DNA of 64,000 nt from an uncultured Acidobacteriia bacterium (GCA_903909435.1 CAIVVT010000001.1:1-64000); one strand, 5' to 3'; counted from the stretch's first letter, positions 9,441 to 20,084 are shown. The notes: generated by a model not told the origin, from the letters alone. Numbers and translations: made by a program.

Positions 9441-10022
9441 CTCACCTCCTTCCTCTAATATCGGTAATTTACCATGTAATTCAACTATATGACTGAAATC
9501 ACCTGAACGCTACCTGCGAATTCACCAGACACCGGCCCGGCCAATCGGGAGGCACTGTGGAATCCGATCTCCTGACAGCGGGTTCAAGCTGCTGCGGCGC
9601 ACACCGCAAAGAATTTCTCTGAGGACGACCCCAGGATTCCGCACGCGTTTCCATGCGACTGCTTCGCCCCCTATCGGTTGAACTCAATCTCGATTTCCTT
9701 TTCCAATGCCGGAAACTCGTGCGGCATGGACGGAAATCCCGCGTGCGTTTCCGGTGGCGGATCAACTGCCGAAACCGGCTCCGCGATCACCCCGTTTCGC
9801 GCCTGGTGCACGCTGCATCCGGTCACGAATTGGGAGCCCGCGGCGGTTCGATTGCCGGCGGCCCAAACAGAGAAACGGTCAATCTTGACGGCTCTGGCGG
9901 TCAAGTCGTTGATTCCAGATGGGCGATCCACATAAACCGTCAAATCCAACCGTTTCGATGTTTCGCCGAATCGCGCTGGCGGCGGGTTGCCTCGCGGCTG
10001 TGCGTTATGAAAGAGTCTGTCT
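9441..10022. other. Intergenic gap with one weak open frame
   Basis: About 580 bp without a clear gene. On the minus strand a 92-codon frame (9671-9949, TTG start) encodes a soluble peptide ending EIEIEFNR, with no family I recognise and no clear ribosome site. It could be a gene remnant. The segment just before 10023 probably carries the promoter of the Gfo/Idh/MocA gene; I see no convincing -35/-10 pair. Confidence 0.35.
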
Positions 10023-11414
10023 ATGCAACGGCGTGATTTCCTTCAAACGGCCGGCGCGGCCGCCACCTGGACGGCCCTTTCGCGGAGCCGCGTACTGGGC
10101 GCGAACAACCGGCTGAACGTCGGGCTGATCGGCTGCGGCGGCCGCGGCAGCCTGGACGCGCGGCTGATGCGCGGCCACCTGGACGATTTGAAAGCGCTGG
10201 CGCCAGACGGCTTCACCAACGGCCAGCCCGATCCGCGCCTCACCGGCGAGCCGCGCGGCGTCGAGATTGCCGCCTTGTGCGACGTCGATCAGCGCCGCAT
10301 CGACAAGGCCCTGACCTGGGCTCCCAACGCGCGGAGCTTCTCCGATTTCCGCAAGCTGCTCGACTCGAAAGACGTCGATGCCGTGATCCTGGCGACGCCC
10401 GACCACTGGCACGGCAGCATCGCCATTCTTGCCTGCGACGCCGGCAAGGACATGTACATCGAGAAGCCGGTGATGTACTCGCTGCGCGAAGCCCGCTTCA
10501 TCCGCGACGCGGTCCGCCGCAACAAGCGCATCGTCCAGATCGGCACCCAGCACCGCTCGGCGGAGCACATCGCCGAAGCCGCGAAGATCGTGCAAAGCGG
10601 CCAGATTGGCCCGGTCTATTTCGTGCGTGTGTGGAACTATCGAAACCAGGGCAACGCCGCCCCCAGTGCCGACGCGCCCGTCCCCGCCGGCATGAATTGG
10701 GACTTCTGGGTGGGTCCCGCGCCCGGCGTGCCGTTCAACCCGGACCGGCTGTTTTACCGCAACTTCATGGACTACACCAACGGCGTGATTTCCGACTACG
10801 GGATGCACCGTTTCGACAGCGTGCACCAGATCATGGGCGTGGACACGCCGCTGACGGTGGCCTCCGCCTGGACCCGCTTCCGCACCGGCAAGGTCCAGGG
10901 CGACCTGCCGGACGTGCACCAGGCCACCTACGAATACCCAGGCTTCGTGCTCAGCTACGAGTGCAATATCGTGAACTCGCACGGGCTGGGCGGGCGCACC
11001 CCGGGCATGCGCTACTACGGTGCGACCGGGTTGAACGACCGGCCGCACGGCATGGCGTTCTACGGCACCGAGGGCGCGCTGTATGTGGATCGCATCGGCA
11101 TGGAATTCTATCCCGAGGAGACCGGCAAAGCGTCGCCCACGCGGCCGGAAGCGTTCCACAAGAACGAGGCCGAACCGACGGCGCTGCACACCAAGAACTT
11201 CGTCGATTTCGTGCGGGCCCGCAAGGAGCCGTTCGCCAACATCGACGCCGGATGCCGCTCGACGGTGATTCCGCTGATCGGCAACATCGCGGCGAAGACC
11301 GGGCAGAAGCTGAAGTGGGACGCCGCCAGCGAGTCGTTCACAGGGTCGCAGGAAGCGAACGCGCTGCTGTTCCGCGAATACCGCAAGCCGTGGGACCTGG
11401 TGCGGTTCGGCTGA
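10023..11414 (+). CDS. Tat-exported Gfo/Idh/MocA-family oxidoreductase
   Basis: A 463-residue NAD(P)-dependent oxidoreductase. The N-terminus MQRRDFLQTAGAAATW is a twin-arginine signal. The Rossmann fold follows (NVGLIGCGGRGS), then ATPDHWHGS and YIEKPVMYS, where the EKP lysine is the family's catalytic/structural signature. Such exported members are abundant in Acidobacteria and Planctomycetes and act on sugars or polyols, but the substrate is unknown. It is followed by a decayed family A repeat and a beta-propeller gene on the same strand. Confidence 0.92.
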   Translation: MQRRDFLQTAGAAATWTALSRSRVLGANNRLNVGLIGCGGRGSLDARLMRGHLDDLKALAPDGFTNGQPDPRLTGEPRGVEIAALCDVDQRRIDKALTWAPNARSFSDFRKLLDSKDVDAVILATPDHWHGSIAILACDAGKDMYIEKPVMYSLREARFIRDAVRRNKRIVQIGTQHRSAEHIAEAAKIVQSGQIGPVYFVRVWNYRNQGNAAPSADAPVPAGMNWDFWVGPAPGVPFNPDRLFYRNFMDYTNGVISDYGMHRFDSVHQIMGVDTPLTVASAWTRFRTGKVQGDLPDVHQATYEYPGFVLSYECNIVNSHGLGGRTPGMRYYGATGLNDRPHGMAFYGTEGALYVDRIGMEFYPEETGKASPTRPEAFHKNEAEPTALHTKNFVDFVRARKEPFANIDAGCRSTVIPLIGNIAAKTGQKLKWDAASESFTGSQEANALLFREYRKPWDLVRFG

Positions 11415-11439
11415 GGCGGGCTCTGAAAACAAACCGGAA

Positions 11440-11508
11440 CGGAGCCGCGACCGTGCGGGAGTGGTGTCTGCTACAGGACTTGACCGCTGTCTATCGTTCG
11501 CGGTTCTG
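11440..11508. repeat. Palindromic repeat, family A, copy 2 (decayed right arm)
   Basis: The left arm at 11440-11466 (CGGAGCCGCGACCGTG core) matches the other copies. The right arm at 11483-11508 (ACCGCTGTCTATCGTTCGCG) is recognisable but has several mismatches. It lies between the Gfo/Idh/MocA gene and the PQQ-type propeller gene. Confidence 0.65.
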
Positions 11509-11649
11509 TGCTGGGCAGTGGGCGCGGATTATCCTCGTTGGGGTGAAACGTCCGCTGGTCATGGAGAGGCCGGTATCGCTGCGTTATCGGCGACTGCGTG
11601 CACGGGCTCTGGATTCGGCCGCAATTCTTCACGCGAGGTGATGGACATC

Positions 11650-12819
11650 ATGAACTCACGTTGGCTGCTCGCCGCAGTTTTCGCTGCAAGCACACCAGGA
11701 ACCGTGCTCTGGGAAGCGCGTCCGGGCTTTCGTGATTTTGGCGGTATTACGGAAGCGTCTGGGCTGGCTATCACCGGAAATATCACGGGCGACGGCGGCA
11801 TCTTTGCGTTCGATGCCGCCACTGGCAAACTCCGCTGGAAGAACCCCGTCGGGCAGATGCGCGGTGGGCCGGCCACCGACGGAGAGCGCATCTTTGCCGT
11901 TGCCGACGCTTCTTCGGGGAAGGGCACGCTCTACGCACTGGACGTGAAGACCGGGAAGACAGTCTGGCAACTGTCCGACGATGGTCTAGGAGGTCCCACG
12001 CCCCTGGTTGCGGGGAGGGTGGTCTATCTTCCTAGCCGGAATGGGCATGTCCATGCCCTGGATGCGGTCACGGGGAAGGTGCTATGGCGCTTTCAGTTCT
12101 CGGCCAGCTACGGAGCAACCGCGGAGACCAGCACGTGCCCGACACGGGCTGCCCTCGATGAAGGCCGGTTGTTCTTTGGCGGCGCCGATCATGCCAGCCA
12201 AAACGGGTACCTCTGGGCACTCGACACCTCTTCGGGAAGAGTCCTGTGGAAGGCACAGATCCTTGAAAGGGGTTACCGCACAAGTGCCTGTGTGAACACG
12301 CCGGCGGTTTCCGGCAACATGGTGGTGACTACGGCCGTGATTGCGCCGAACCATATCGGCGCCTACGACGCGGCAACCGGGCGGCTTGTCTGGCAGCAGC
12401 AAGACGAGCGGATCGTGAACGGCAAGCGAACCTCCAGCGCGCTCTCGCCGGTGGTCATCGCCAACGGAGTCGCGTACAGCCTGTATCAAAATGGGCTCGC
12501 GTTCTGGTCTATGGAGGACGGAAGGCCGCTTGGCCATATCGCCGGGAGCTTCACTACTTCGAATTACGTCAGCAACGACACGCTCCTGGCTGAGTCGGGA
12601 GGGATGCTTTTCTTCCTCGGGCATTTGGCCGAGGATACCGGATACCCGGGGGAGCACCCTCTTCACGCCATGGATCTGACAACACGGAAGATCCTTTGGA
12701 CGCACCGCGTGAACCGCACGGGCAGATTCGAGCCGGACTGGCCGACCCACGACTTTTTAGTCACCGGCAACGCCATCTACTACGAAAACAACGGATTCAT
12801 GGCGAAGATCTCCCGCTAG
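11650..12819 (+). CDS. Secreted PQQ-type beta-propeller repeat protein
   Basis: A 389-residue exported protein with a short N-terminal signal (MNSRWLLAAVFAAS) and repeated blades of the quinoprotein type: FDAATGKLRWKN, LDVKTGKTVWQL, LDAVTGKVLWRF, LDTSSGRVLWKA, YDAATGRLVWQQ and MDLTTRKILWTH. The ATG at 11650 has GAGGTG 9 bp upstream; the in-frame ATG at 11641 touches that site, so 11650 is preferred. No dehydrogenase-specific metal ligands were identified, so it may be a binding or scaffold propeller rather than a PQQ enzyme. Confidence 0.82.
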   Translation: MNSRWLLAAVFAASTPGTVLWEARPGFRDFGGITEASGLAITGNITGDGGIFAFDAATGKLRWKNPVGQMRGGPATDGERIFAVADASSGKGTLYALDVKTGKTVWQLSDDGLGGPTPLVAGRVVYLPSRNGHVHALDAVTGKVLWRFQFSASYGATAETSTCPTRAALDEGRLFFGGADHASQNGYLWALDTSSGRVLWKAQILERGYRTSACVNTPAVSGNMVVTTAVIAPNHIGAYDAATGRLVWQQQDERIVNGKRTSSALSPVVIANGVAYSLYQNGLAFWSMEDGRPLGHIAGSFTTSNYVSNDTLLAESGGMLFFLGHLAEDTGYPGEHPLHAMDLTTRKILWTHRVNRTGRFEPDWPTHDFLVTGNAIYYENNGFMAKISR

Positions 12820-13017
12820 CTCAGTCTGGACAGCCGCGGTGGATGAAGAGCGTCAAGCCACAACGCGGGAGTCTAGCCCTCAGTGGAGTGAACAGGAACC
12901 CGTCGTCCTGCAACCAGCACCTGGGCGCGTAGCAGGAAGTCGGATTCGGGCCGCATCTCCACCGGAGTTCGTCTTGGGGCGAGGTTTCCTGGTAGTTGCG
13001 GCACGCATTAACAGCGC

Positions 13018-13257
13018 TTAGGAACTCGATATCAGGTAGCGCCCCAAAACCGCGTGAGCCTCTGGCAGATGCTTCGCTACAACGTTCCAGACTTCCTCGA
13101 TATCGACCCCGAAGTCGCCATGAATGAGTACATCGCGCATTCCGCAGATACGACGCCAGTCAAGTTCGGGAAGCGCAGCCCGCGTACCGCCGGTAAACAT
13201 CGCACGGAATGTGCAGGGAGGGAAGTTCGCCCAGGCGCGATGACCGGCCCGGGCCAC
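13018..13257 (-). pseudogene. HepT-like (DUF86) toxin remnant
   Basis: The 79-codon frame has a C-terminal part that matches HepT-type RNase toxins: CGMRDVLIHGDFGVDIEEVW followed by LPEAHAVL. The first half shows no HepT similarity, so the N-terminal helices are missing. The R-x4-H-x-Y RNase motif is present as RDVLIHGD, with Asp in place of the key Tyr. The frame's GTG start overlaps the stop of the mazF-like gene (TAGTG). Probably a broken gene left from a different toxin-antitoxin system. Confidence 0.6.
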
Positions 13258-13616
13258 TACAGTTGCAGCACCGTGCGCAGCCCCTCATCGACGGAGCGCT
13301 GCAGCCGCGGCGGCAACGTGCCGGCATGCTCAGTCAGAAAGCTACGGTCCAGGGTCAGGAGTTGCGAGACGTTGACGACCGAGGCCCTCGCGAGGCCCGC
13401 GGATCGCTCCGGCAATAGCACGTTCCCCGGGGCATCGGCGAGTTCCAGGTTCGTGGTGATCGCGGCTACGATTGCGGTTTGAATCCGGCTTCGATTGAAC
13501 GCATCCGCTTGCACCACGAGCACCGGCCGCCGGTAGCCGGGTTCGGAGCGACGCGGATCGGGAAGGTCCGCCCACCAGACATCTCCGCGCTGTATCCCGC
13601 GCTGAAGCTCGTCCAT
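13257..13616 (-). CDS. MazF/PemK-family mRNA interferase toxin
   Basis: A 119-residue endoribonuclease toxin of the CcdB/PemK fold. Family motifs are RGDVWWADLPDPRRSEPGYR, then RPVLVVQADAFN, and ASVVNVSQLLTL. The ATG at 13616 is chosen; an in-frame TTG at 13625 would overlap the antitoxin by a few bases. It lies immediately downstream of the ribbon-helix-helix antitoxin gene, a normal antitoxin-toxin order. Growth inhibition by RNA cleavage is inferred from the family. Confidence 0.88.
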   Translation of the reverse strand: MDELQRGIQRGDVWWADLPDPRRSEPGYRRPVLVVQADAFNRSRIQTAIVAAITTNLELADAPGNVLLPERSAGLARASVVNVSQLLTLDRSFLTEHAGTLPPRLQRSVDEGLRTVLQL

Positions 13617-13618
13617 CC

Positions 13619-13855
13619 TTACCAAGCTTCCCGGTCGAGAGATTTCAGTTGGGCGTCGTGCAGCCTGGAATCGAGTGTCGCCGGGTTGCGCGAATACACG
13701 TCGTTCAGGCGTTCGGTGATCGCGCTGTCATCCTTCGATGCCAGAAACGCCGCAATTGCCTTGGCGTACAGTTCGCTTCTCGAAACCCGCAGGCGGCGGG
13801 CGGTCGATTCCGCAAGTTGAAACAGGTCGTCCGGCAAGGACACCGCAGTCTTCAT
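13619..13855 (-). CDS. Ribbon-helix-helix antitoxin (MazE-like partner)
   Basis: A 78-residue protein whose N-terminus (MKTAVSLPDDLFQLAESTAR) is a ribbon-helix-helix DNA-binding domain, followed by RVSRSELYAKAIAAFL. The acidic, flexible C-terminus would bind the toxin. The ATG at 13855 is preferred over a GTG at 13861 because the RHH domain starts right there. A palindrome directly upstream (13863-13880) is a likely autoregulatory operator. Confidence 0.85.
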   Translation of the reverse strand: MKTAVSLPDDLFQLAESTARRLRVSRSELYAKAIAAFLASKDDSAITERLNDVYSRNPATLDSRLHDAQLKSLDREAW

Positions 13856-13862
13856 AGTCACA

Positions 13863-13880
13863 GTATAACCCGAGTTATAC
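13863..13880. promoter_or_regulatory. Palindromic operator upstream of the MazEF-type module
   Basis: GTATAAC-CCGA-GTTATAC has two perfect 7-bp arms and a 4-base spacer. It ends 8 bp before the antitoxin ATG (minus strand), where ribbon-helix-helix antitoxins usually bind. The A/T-rich half-sites may also include the -10 element. Confidence 0.65.
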
Positions 13881-13933
13881 CGGAGGTACCGGAGACGTCG
13901 GCCCCCCGCGCCCGATCGGCGACCCGCCAGGAT

Positions 13934-13976
13934 CGGGCTCTGGAGAGCCCGGGCGGTTCGGAGAGCCGCCCCACTG
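13934..13976. repeat. Family B repeat (GGCTCTGGAGAGCC type)
   Basis: Contains GGCTCTGGAGAGCC, a hairpin with 6-bp arms, followed by a second half copy GGAGAGCCGCCCCAC. Similar copies appear near 5652, 20131, 33222, 36721, 36821 and 60802, almost always at gene ends. Here it lies between the toxin-antitoxin module and the 3' end of the SahR-like gene. Confidence 0.75.
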
Positions 13977-13997
13977 CGGGCGGCGCCCCGCCGCGAG

Positions 13998-14930
13998 CTA
14001 GAGCGGCTTTTCGGCCATGGCCAGCAGGGTCTCGAAGTGCGGCGCTTCGGCTTCGCGGTGGACCACTGCGATCTCGATCTGCTGGAAGCGCGCCTTGCGC
14101 AGCAGGCCCAGCAGTTCCACCTGCGAGAAGCCCAGCCACACGTCGGCGTACAGCTCGCGGGCCTCTTCCAGACCGTGTTTCAGCAGGTCCATCACCACGA
14201 TCCGGCCGCCCGGTTTCAGGATGCGCGAGGCTTCCTCCAGCGTCCTGTCGGGGTGCAGCGAGTGGTGCAGGCTCTGGTGCAGCAGCGCCAGGTCCGCCTC
14301 CTCCGCCGCCAGAGGCAGCTCCTCCAGGTCGCCCAGACGGTATTCCACGTTCTTTACGCCGTGGCTGAGCGCCACCCCCGCGCCGTATTCGACCATCTTC
14401 TCCGAGTTGTCCACCGCGATGACGCGCTGTGCGCGCTGGGCCAGCAGCAGGGTCAGAGTTCCCTCCCCCGCACCCAGGTCGGCGATGACCAGCGGCGGCA
14501 GCAGCCGCAGCAGCATTTCGGCCAAGCCCTCCCAACTGCGCCCGGGAATGTAGTTGCGCCCGAAGCGCCCGGCGAGCTCGTCGAAGTAGCTGCGCAGCTT
14601 GTCCTTGCGCTTCATCAGGATCAGCCGCAACGCCTCGTCGTCCTCCCGCGCGGCGGCAATTTCGGCGGCCGAGCGCCGTAGCGTCTCCGTCAGAACCGCC
14701 TCGGTTCCCGGCGGGGTGGTCATCCGGTACAGGCTCTTCTGGCCGACGCGGCGGACGCCCGCCAGACCCGCGACTTTCAACTGCGAGAGTTGCATCGAGA
14801 TGCGGCTCTGCCCCATGCCCAGGATCTCCTGGAGCTCCGCGACGCTGAGTTCCTCCTGCTCCAGCAGGCGTAGGATGCGGACGCGGCCCTCCTCGCCCAG
14901 CAGACGCAGCACTTTGAGAAATCCAGCCAT
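13998..14930 (-). CDS. ArsR-type regulator fused to SAM-dependent methyltransferase domain (SahR-like)
   Basis: The 310-residue protein has an N-terminal winged-helix ArsR domain (about 1-95; LSVAELQEILGMGQSRISMQ is the recognition region) and a C-terminal class I methyltransferase fold with motif I IADLGAGEGTLT (149-160) and LHQSLHHSLHPDRTL. This architecture is that of SahR, the SAH-responsive repressor of the methionine cycle in Proteobacteria. It is divergent from ahcY with only 76 bp between them, which supports that role. It may sense SAH through the methyltransferase-like domain; true methyltransferase activity cannot be excluded. Confidence 0.85.
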   Translation of the reverse strand: MAGFLKVLRLLGEEGRVRILRLLEQEELSVAELQEILGMGQSRISMQLSQLKVAGLAGVRRVGQKSLYRMTTPPGTEAVLTETLRRSAAEIAAAREDDEALRLILMKRKDKLRSYFDELAGRFGRNYIPGRSWEGLAEMLLRLLPPLVIADLGAGEGTLTLLLAQRAQRVIAVDNSEKMVEYGAGVALSHGVKNVEYRLGDLEELPLAAEEADLALLHQSLHHSLHPDRTLEEASRILKPGGRIVVMDLLKHGLEEARELYADVWLGFSQVELLGLLRKARFQQIEIAVVHREAEAPHFETLLAMAEKPL

Positions 14931-14940
14931 TTGAAATCAG

Positions 14941-14972
14941 TGTATCAATAAATCACTATTTCTTGATTCACA
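14941..14972. promoter_or_regulatory. Probable operator shared by the SahR-like gene and ahcY
   Basis: An imperfect dyad TGTATCAATAAAT-CACT-ATTTCTTGATTCACA in an A/T-rich gap between the two divergent genes. The arms share ATCAA/TTGAT cores. Its position allows control of both promoters. The dyad is seen in the sequence; the assignment to the ArsR-type protein is inference. Confidence 0.6.
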
Positions 14973-15006
14973 ATTCGTGCTATCCTGTGCCTGAGGTACG
15001 ACGCAC

Positions 15007-16434
15007 ATGAGCACCCCTGTCACTTCTCCCGTGGCCACCGAGTATAAGGTCGCCGATATCGCCCTGGCCGCCTGGGGCCGCAAAGAAATCGAAATCGCCG
15101 AGTACGAGATGCCCGGCCTGATGGCCATCCGCCGGAAGTACGCAGTGGACAAGCCGCTCAACGGCGTGCGCGTCACCGGCTCGCTGCACATGACGATTCA
15201 GACCGCGGTGCTGATCGAGACCCTGGTCGACCTCGGCGCGAGCGTGCGCTGGGCCAGCTGCAACATCTTCTCGACGCAGGACCACGCCGCCGCCGCGATT
15301 GCCGCCGCCGGCGTGCCGGTGTTCGCCTGGAAGGGCGAGTCGCTGGAAGACTACTGGTGGTGCACCTACCAGGCGCTCAGCCACCCCGGCGGCAAGGGCC
15401 CTGAATTGATCGTGGACGACGGCGGCGACGCGACGCTGCTGATCCACAAGGGCTTTGAGCTGGAAAACGGCTCGAATTGGGTGCTGACGCCTTCGGAGAG
15501 CCACGAAGAGGAAGTCATCAAGGACCTGCTGAAGACGGTCTACGCCGAGAACCCGACGCCCTGGCACGACGTGGTGAAGGACTGGCGCGGCGTTTCCGAA
15601 GAGACGACCACGGGCGTCCACCGGCTCTACAAAATGCAGCAGGAAGGCGCGCTGCTGGTGCCCGCTATCAACGTGAACGACTCGGTGACGAAGTCGAAGT
15701 TCGACAACCTGTACGGCTGCCGCGAGTCGCTGGCCGACGGCATCAAGCGGGCCACCGACGTGATGGTGGCCGGCAAGGTCGCGGTGGTCTGCGGCTACGG
15801 CGACGTGGGCAAGGGCTGCGCGCAATCGCTGCGCGGCATCGGCGCGCGCGTGATCGTGACGGAAGTCGATCCCATCAACGCGCTGCAGGCCGCGATGGAA
15901 GGCTACCAGGTGGCTCCGGTCGAGGACACGCTCGGCACCGGCGACATCTATGTCACCTGCACGGGCAACGTGGACATCATCACGCTGGAACACATGCAGC
16001 GCATGAAGGACCAGGCCATCGTTTGCAACATCGGGCACTTCGACAACGAGATCCAGGTGGACCTTTTGAATACGTCGGACGCCGTGCGCACGAACATCAA
16101 GCCTCAGGTGGACAAGTACACATTCGCTAACGGCAACTGCATCTTCCTTCTGGCGGAAGGCCGGCTGGTGAATCTCGGCTGCGCCACCGGCCACCCGAGC
16201 TTCGTCATGTCGAACAGCTTTTCGAACCAGACGCTGGCGCAGCTCGACCTGTGGAAGAACAAGGACACCTACGCGGTGGGCGTCTACACGCTGCCGAAGA
16301 AGCTGGACGAGGAAGTCGCTCGCCTGCACCTCGAGAAGATCGGCGTGAAGCTCACGACCCTGACGCCGCGGCAGGCCGACTACATCGGAGTGCCGGTGGA
16401 AGGCCCGTACAAGCCGGATACGTACCGCTACTAA
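15007..16434 (+). CDS. ahcY: Adenosylhomocysteinase
   Basis: Hydrolyses S-adenosylhomocysteine to adenosine and homocysteine, relieving product inhibition of methyltransferases. The 475-residue length is typical of bacterial enzymes. Visible motifs are [16 protein letters not shown] (substrate domain), [20 protein letters not shown], the NAD-binding [15 protein letters not shown] (from about residue 263), and the C-terminal KPDTYRY. It is divergently arranged with the SahR-like regulator. Confidence 0.97.
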   Translation: MSTPVTSPVATEYKVADIALAAWGRKEIEIAEYEMPGLMAIRRKYAVDKPLNGVRVTGSLHMTIQTAVLIETLVDLGASVRWASCNIFSTQDHAAAAIAAAGVPVFAWKGESLEDYWWCTYQALSHPGGKGPELIVDDGGDATLLIHKGFELENGSNWVLTPSESHEEEVIKDLLKTVYAENPTPWHDVVKDWRGVSEETTTGVHRLYKMQQEGALLVPAINVNDSVTKSKFDNLYGCRESLADGIKRATDVMVAGKVAVVCGYGDVGKGCAQSLRGIGARVIVTEVDPINALQAAMEGYQVAPVEDTLGTGDIYVTCTGNVDIITLEHMQRMKDQAIVCNIGHFDNEIQVDLLNTSDAVRTNIKPQVDKYTFANGNCIFLLAEGRLVNLGCATGHPSFVMSNSFSNQTLAQLDLWKNKDTYAVGVYTLPKKLDEEVARLHLEKIGVKLTTLTPRQADYIGVPVEGPYKPDTYRY

Positions 16435-16457
16435 GGGCCGGTCGAGTGCGCGGCTGG

Positions 16458-16529
16458 GCAGACTTGAGTCTGCGTGGGGCTTCAGCCCCGCCTGCTTGTT
16501 CGGACAGAAGGACCGGCTGGAGACGGTCC
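16458..16529. repeat. Cluster of short hairpins downstream of ahcY (family D)
   Basis: Three small stems follow one another: GCAGACT-TG-AGTCTGC (16458-16473), GGGGC-TTCA-GCCCC (16476-16489) and GGACCG...CGGTCC (16510-16529). Together with the terminator-like stem at 16549 they make a compact multi-hairpin element. A similar nested design occurs at 19976-20084. Confidence 0.7.
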
Positions 16530-16548
16530 GCAGGCTGAAGGCTTGTCC

Positions 16549-16578
16549 AATAGCCGGTCCCTCGGGGCCGGCTATTTT
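16549..16578 (+). terminator. Probable rho-independent terminator after ahcY
   Basis: A strong stem AATAGCCGG...CCGGCTATT, extended inward by CCC/GGG, with a 2-base loop and a short T run after it. It lies about 115 bp beyond the ahcY stop on the same strand. Confidence 0.55.
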
Positions 16579-16745
16579 CGGATGCGCACGGACCGCGCAC
16601 CGGACGGTTATCTAAACCCCGCTCGGCGGGTCCATCAAAATAGGTGGATCTGCCGCAGTTCTAAAGAGGAGCGATCGATTGGGCAACGCTGCCGGGCGGC
16701 CAATCCCGGTTCGGGTCACGGGCAATACGTCGTGTCGAACTGCCT

Positions 16746-16764
16746 GTAATGACGCTGTCATTAC
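16746..16764. promoter_or_regulatory. Palindromic operator upstream of the TacAT-type module
   Basis: GTAATGAC-GCT-GTCATTAC has perfect 8-bp arms with a 3-base spacer, 37 bp before the antitoxin start. This is the expected position for an RHH antitoxin operator. Confidence 0.65.
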
Positions 16765-16801
16765 GCCATGCTGTGCTGATTAACGAAGGGAGACGCTTCC
16801 T

Positions 16802-17089
16802 ATGCCTACTTTTCAGCACGAAAAGCCCAAGCGCGATACTCTGAACCTCCGCATACAGCCGGAACTGCGCGGACTGATTGATCGTGCGGCTGAGTTATCG
16901 GGCAAGAACCGGACGACCTTCGTGCTCGACGCCGCCCGGTGCGCAGCTCAGAATGCGCTGCTGGACCGCACCGTATTGGCGGTTAGTCCGGAAGCCTATG
17001 CCGAGTTCCTCACCCGGTTGGACGCGCAGCCCCACCCGAATGACAGGCTACTCCGCTCCCTGCAAACGGCCGCGCCATGGGAGAAGTAG
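16802..17089 (+). CDS. DUF1778 antitoxin (TacA-like)
   Basis: A 95-residue ribbon-helix-helix antitoxin of the DUF1778 family: KRDTLNLRIQPELRGLIDRA at residues 10-29, then SGKNRTTFVLDAARCAAQNA, and a C-terminal toxin-binding tail (FLTRLDAQPHPNDRLLRSL). GGAG lies 9 bp before the ATG. It overlaps the GNAT toxin gene by 13 bp, suggesting translational coupling. Confidence 0.92.
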   Translation: MPTFQHEKPKRDTLNLRIQPELRGLIDRAAELSGKNRTTFVLDAARCAAQNALLDRTVLAVSPEAYAEFLTRLDAQPHPNDRLLRSLQTAAPWEK

Positions 17090-17586
17090 TCGAACTGCTG
17101 CCGCCTGCGCTCCTCGCTGAGCAGCATGACCTGGACGATTTCCAATCCTGGGAGACCGCGCTCGACGAGTGGCTCAAGCGCCGCGCGCGCGCCAATCAGG
17201 CCAGTCGCGCTTCGCGCACCTATGTTGTTTGCGAGCAGACACACGTGGTTGGCTACTATGCATTGGCCTCTGGCGCACTGACTGTGGAAAGCGCGCCCGG
17301 GCGGTTCAAGCGAAACATGCCGAACCCCATTCCAGTCGCCGTCCTGGCTCGCCTGGCCGTGCACCAAGACTGGCATGGCAGGGGGTTGGGACGCGCACTA
17401 TTCCGGGACGCCGCGTACCGGGTCGCGCAAGCCGCCGATTCGATCGGTATCCGCGGCATCGTGGTTCATGCAATATCGGAGCAGGCGAGGGATTTTTACT
17501 TGGCGCTCGGCTTCGATGCGAGCCCGACCGAGCCGATGACTCTGATGGTGACGTTGTCCGACGTGCGGGCCATCTTCTCGCGATAG
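17077..17586 (+). CDS. GNAT-family toxin acetyltransferase (TacT-like)
   Basis: The 169-residue protein is a Gcn5-type N-acetyltransferase toxin. TacT-type toxins acetylate the amino group of charged tRNAs and stop translation. The acetyl-CoA loop is HQDWHGRGLGRALFRDA, preceded by LARLAVHQ; the C-terminal ISEQARDFYLALGF contains the Tyr often used as the general acid. Its start lies inside the antitoxin gene, as usual for this class. Confidence 0.92.
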   Translation: MGEVVELLPPALLAEQHDLDDFQSWETALDEWLKRRARANQASRASRTYVVCEQTHVVGYYALASGALTVESAPGRFKRNMPNPIPVAVLARLAVHQDWHGRGLGRALFRDAAYRVAQAADSIGIRGIVVHAISEQARDFYLALGFDASPTEPMTLMVTLSDVRAIFSR

Positions 17587-17612
17587 CGCAGGCCGCGTCT
17601 GCCGGGGACGGT

Positions 17613-17786
17613 CGTACCACTGCCATCGACCAGCGCGAGGCGGCCGAGATCTTCGGCGGCGGGGTGAACGCCTTCTCGAGGTACGAGAATGGCAGGACCA
17701 AGCCTCCCCTGGCTCTGGTCAAGTTACTCGCGGTACTGAACCGTCACCCTGAACTCCTGGATGAGGTCAAGTCGGTAGACGCTTGA
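17613..17786 (+). pseudogene. MqsA/HTH antitoxin C-terminal fragment
   Basis: The frame reads TTAIDQREAAEIFGGGVNAF and then SRYENGRTKPP, LVKLLAVLNRHPELLDEV. This matches the C-terminal helix-turn-helix domain of MqsA-type antitoxins (pattern QxEAAxxFGGGxNAFSRYE). The N-terminal zinc domain and any start codon are missing, and no mqsR toxin is present. It lies directly after the TacT-like gene, so the locus looks like a site where toxin-antitoxin systems have accumulated. Confidence 0.7.
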
Positions 17787-17862
17787 CCTCATTCGCTTGG
17801 AATCCTCGCAGCGGGCCAAACTCACAGCGCCAGGGTCCGCCCCCCGCAGTCACGCCAACGAT

Positions 17863-19818
<1,956 letters not shown>

Positions 19819-19975
19819 CGCTGGTCGGTTCCTCCTGCAGAGTAGCCGCTATGGGGAGCGGCACCATGCCAGTTTGACACAGGTTTCGGGCGGATGGCCG
19901 CGGCTTGGAGGAACGGGCGGGAAGAGCTGCGCTATCGAGACTCGCAGAAGACACGAGCCAACGCACCATGCCATG

Positions 19976-20084
19976 TGGGGCAGATTGTCAACCTGCGGCG
20001 GGTTGGCAACCCGCCCTGCCTGGCCTGCGAATGGACTGTTCAGCGCCGGTACACAACCGGCGCGCAGGATGCCATCCTGCCCCA
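19976..20084. repeat. Nested palindromic element (family D)
   Basis: An outer stem TGGGGCAG (19976-19983) pairs with CTGCCCCA (20077-20084). It encloses GGCGGGTT-GGC-AACCCGCC (19997-20015), GCCGGT...ACCGGC (20045-20061) and GCAGGAT-GCC-ATCCTGC (20064-20080). The last inner stem and the outer stem share bases, so alternative folds compete. It fills most of the 340-bp gap between acs and the YbaK gene. A family B copy (GGGGGCTGGAGAGCC) follows at 20131-20152. Confidence 0.75.

Noticed and set aside
14931-15006. SAH riboswitch upstream of ahcY
   Set aside because: The gap is only 76 bp and A/T-rich, and shows a DNA dyad rather than the conserved GC-rich SAH aptamer pattern.
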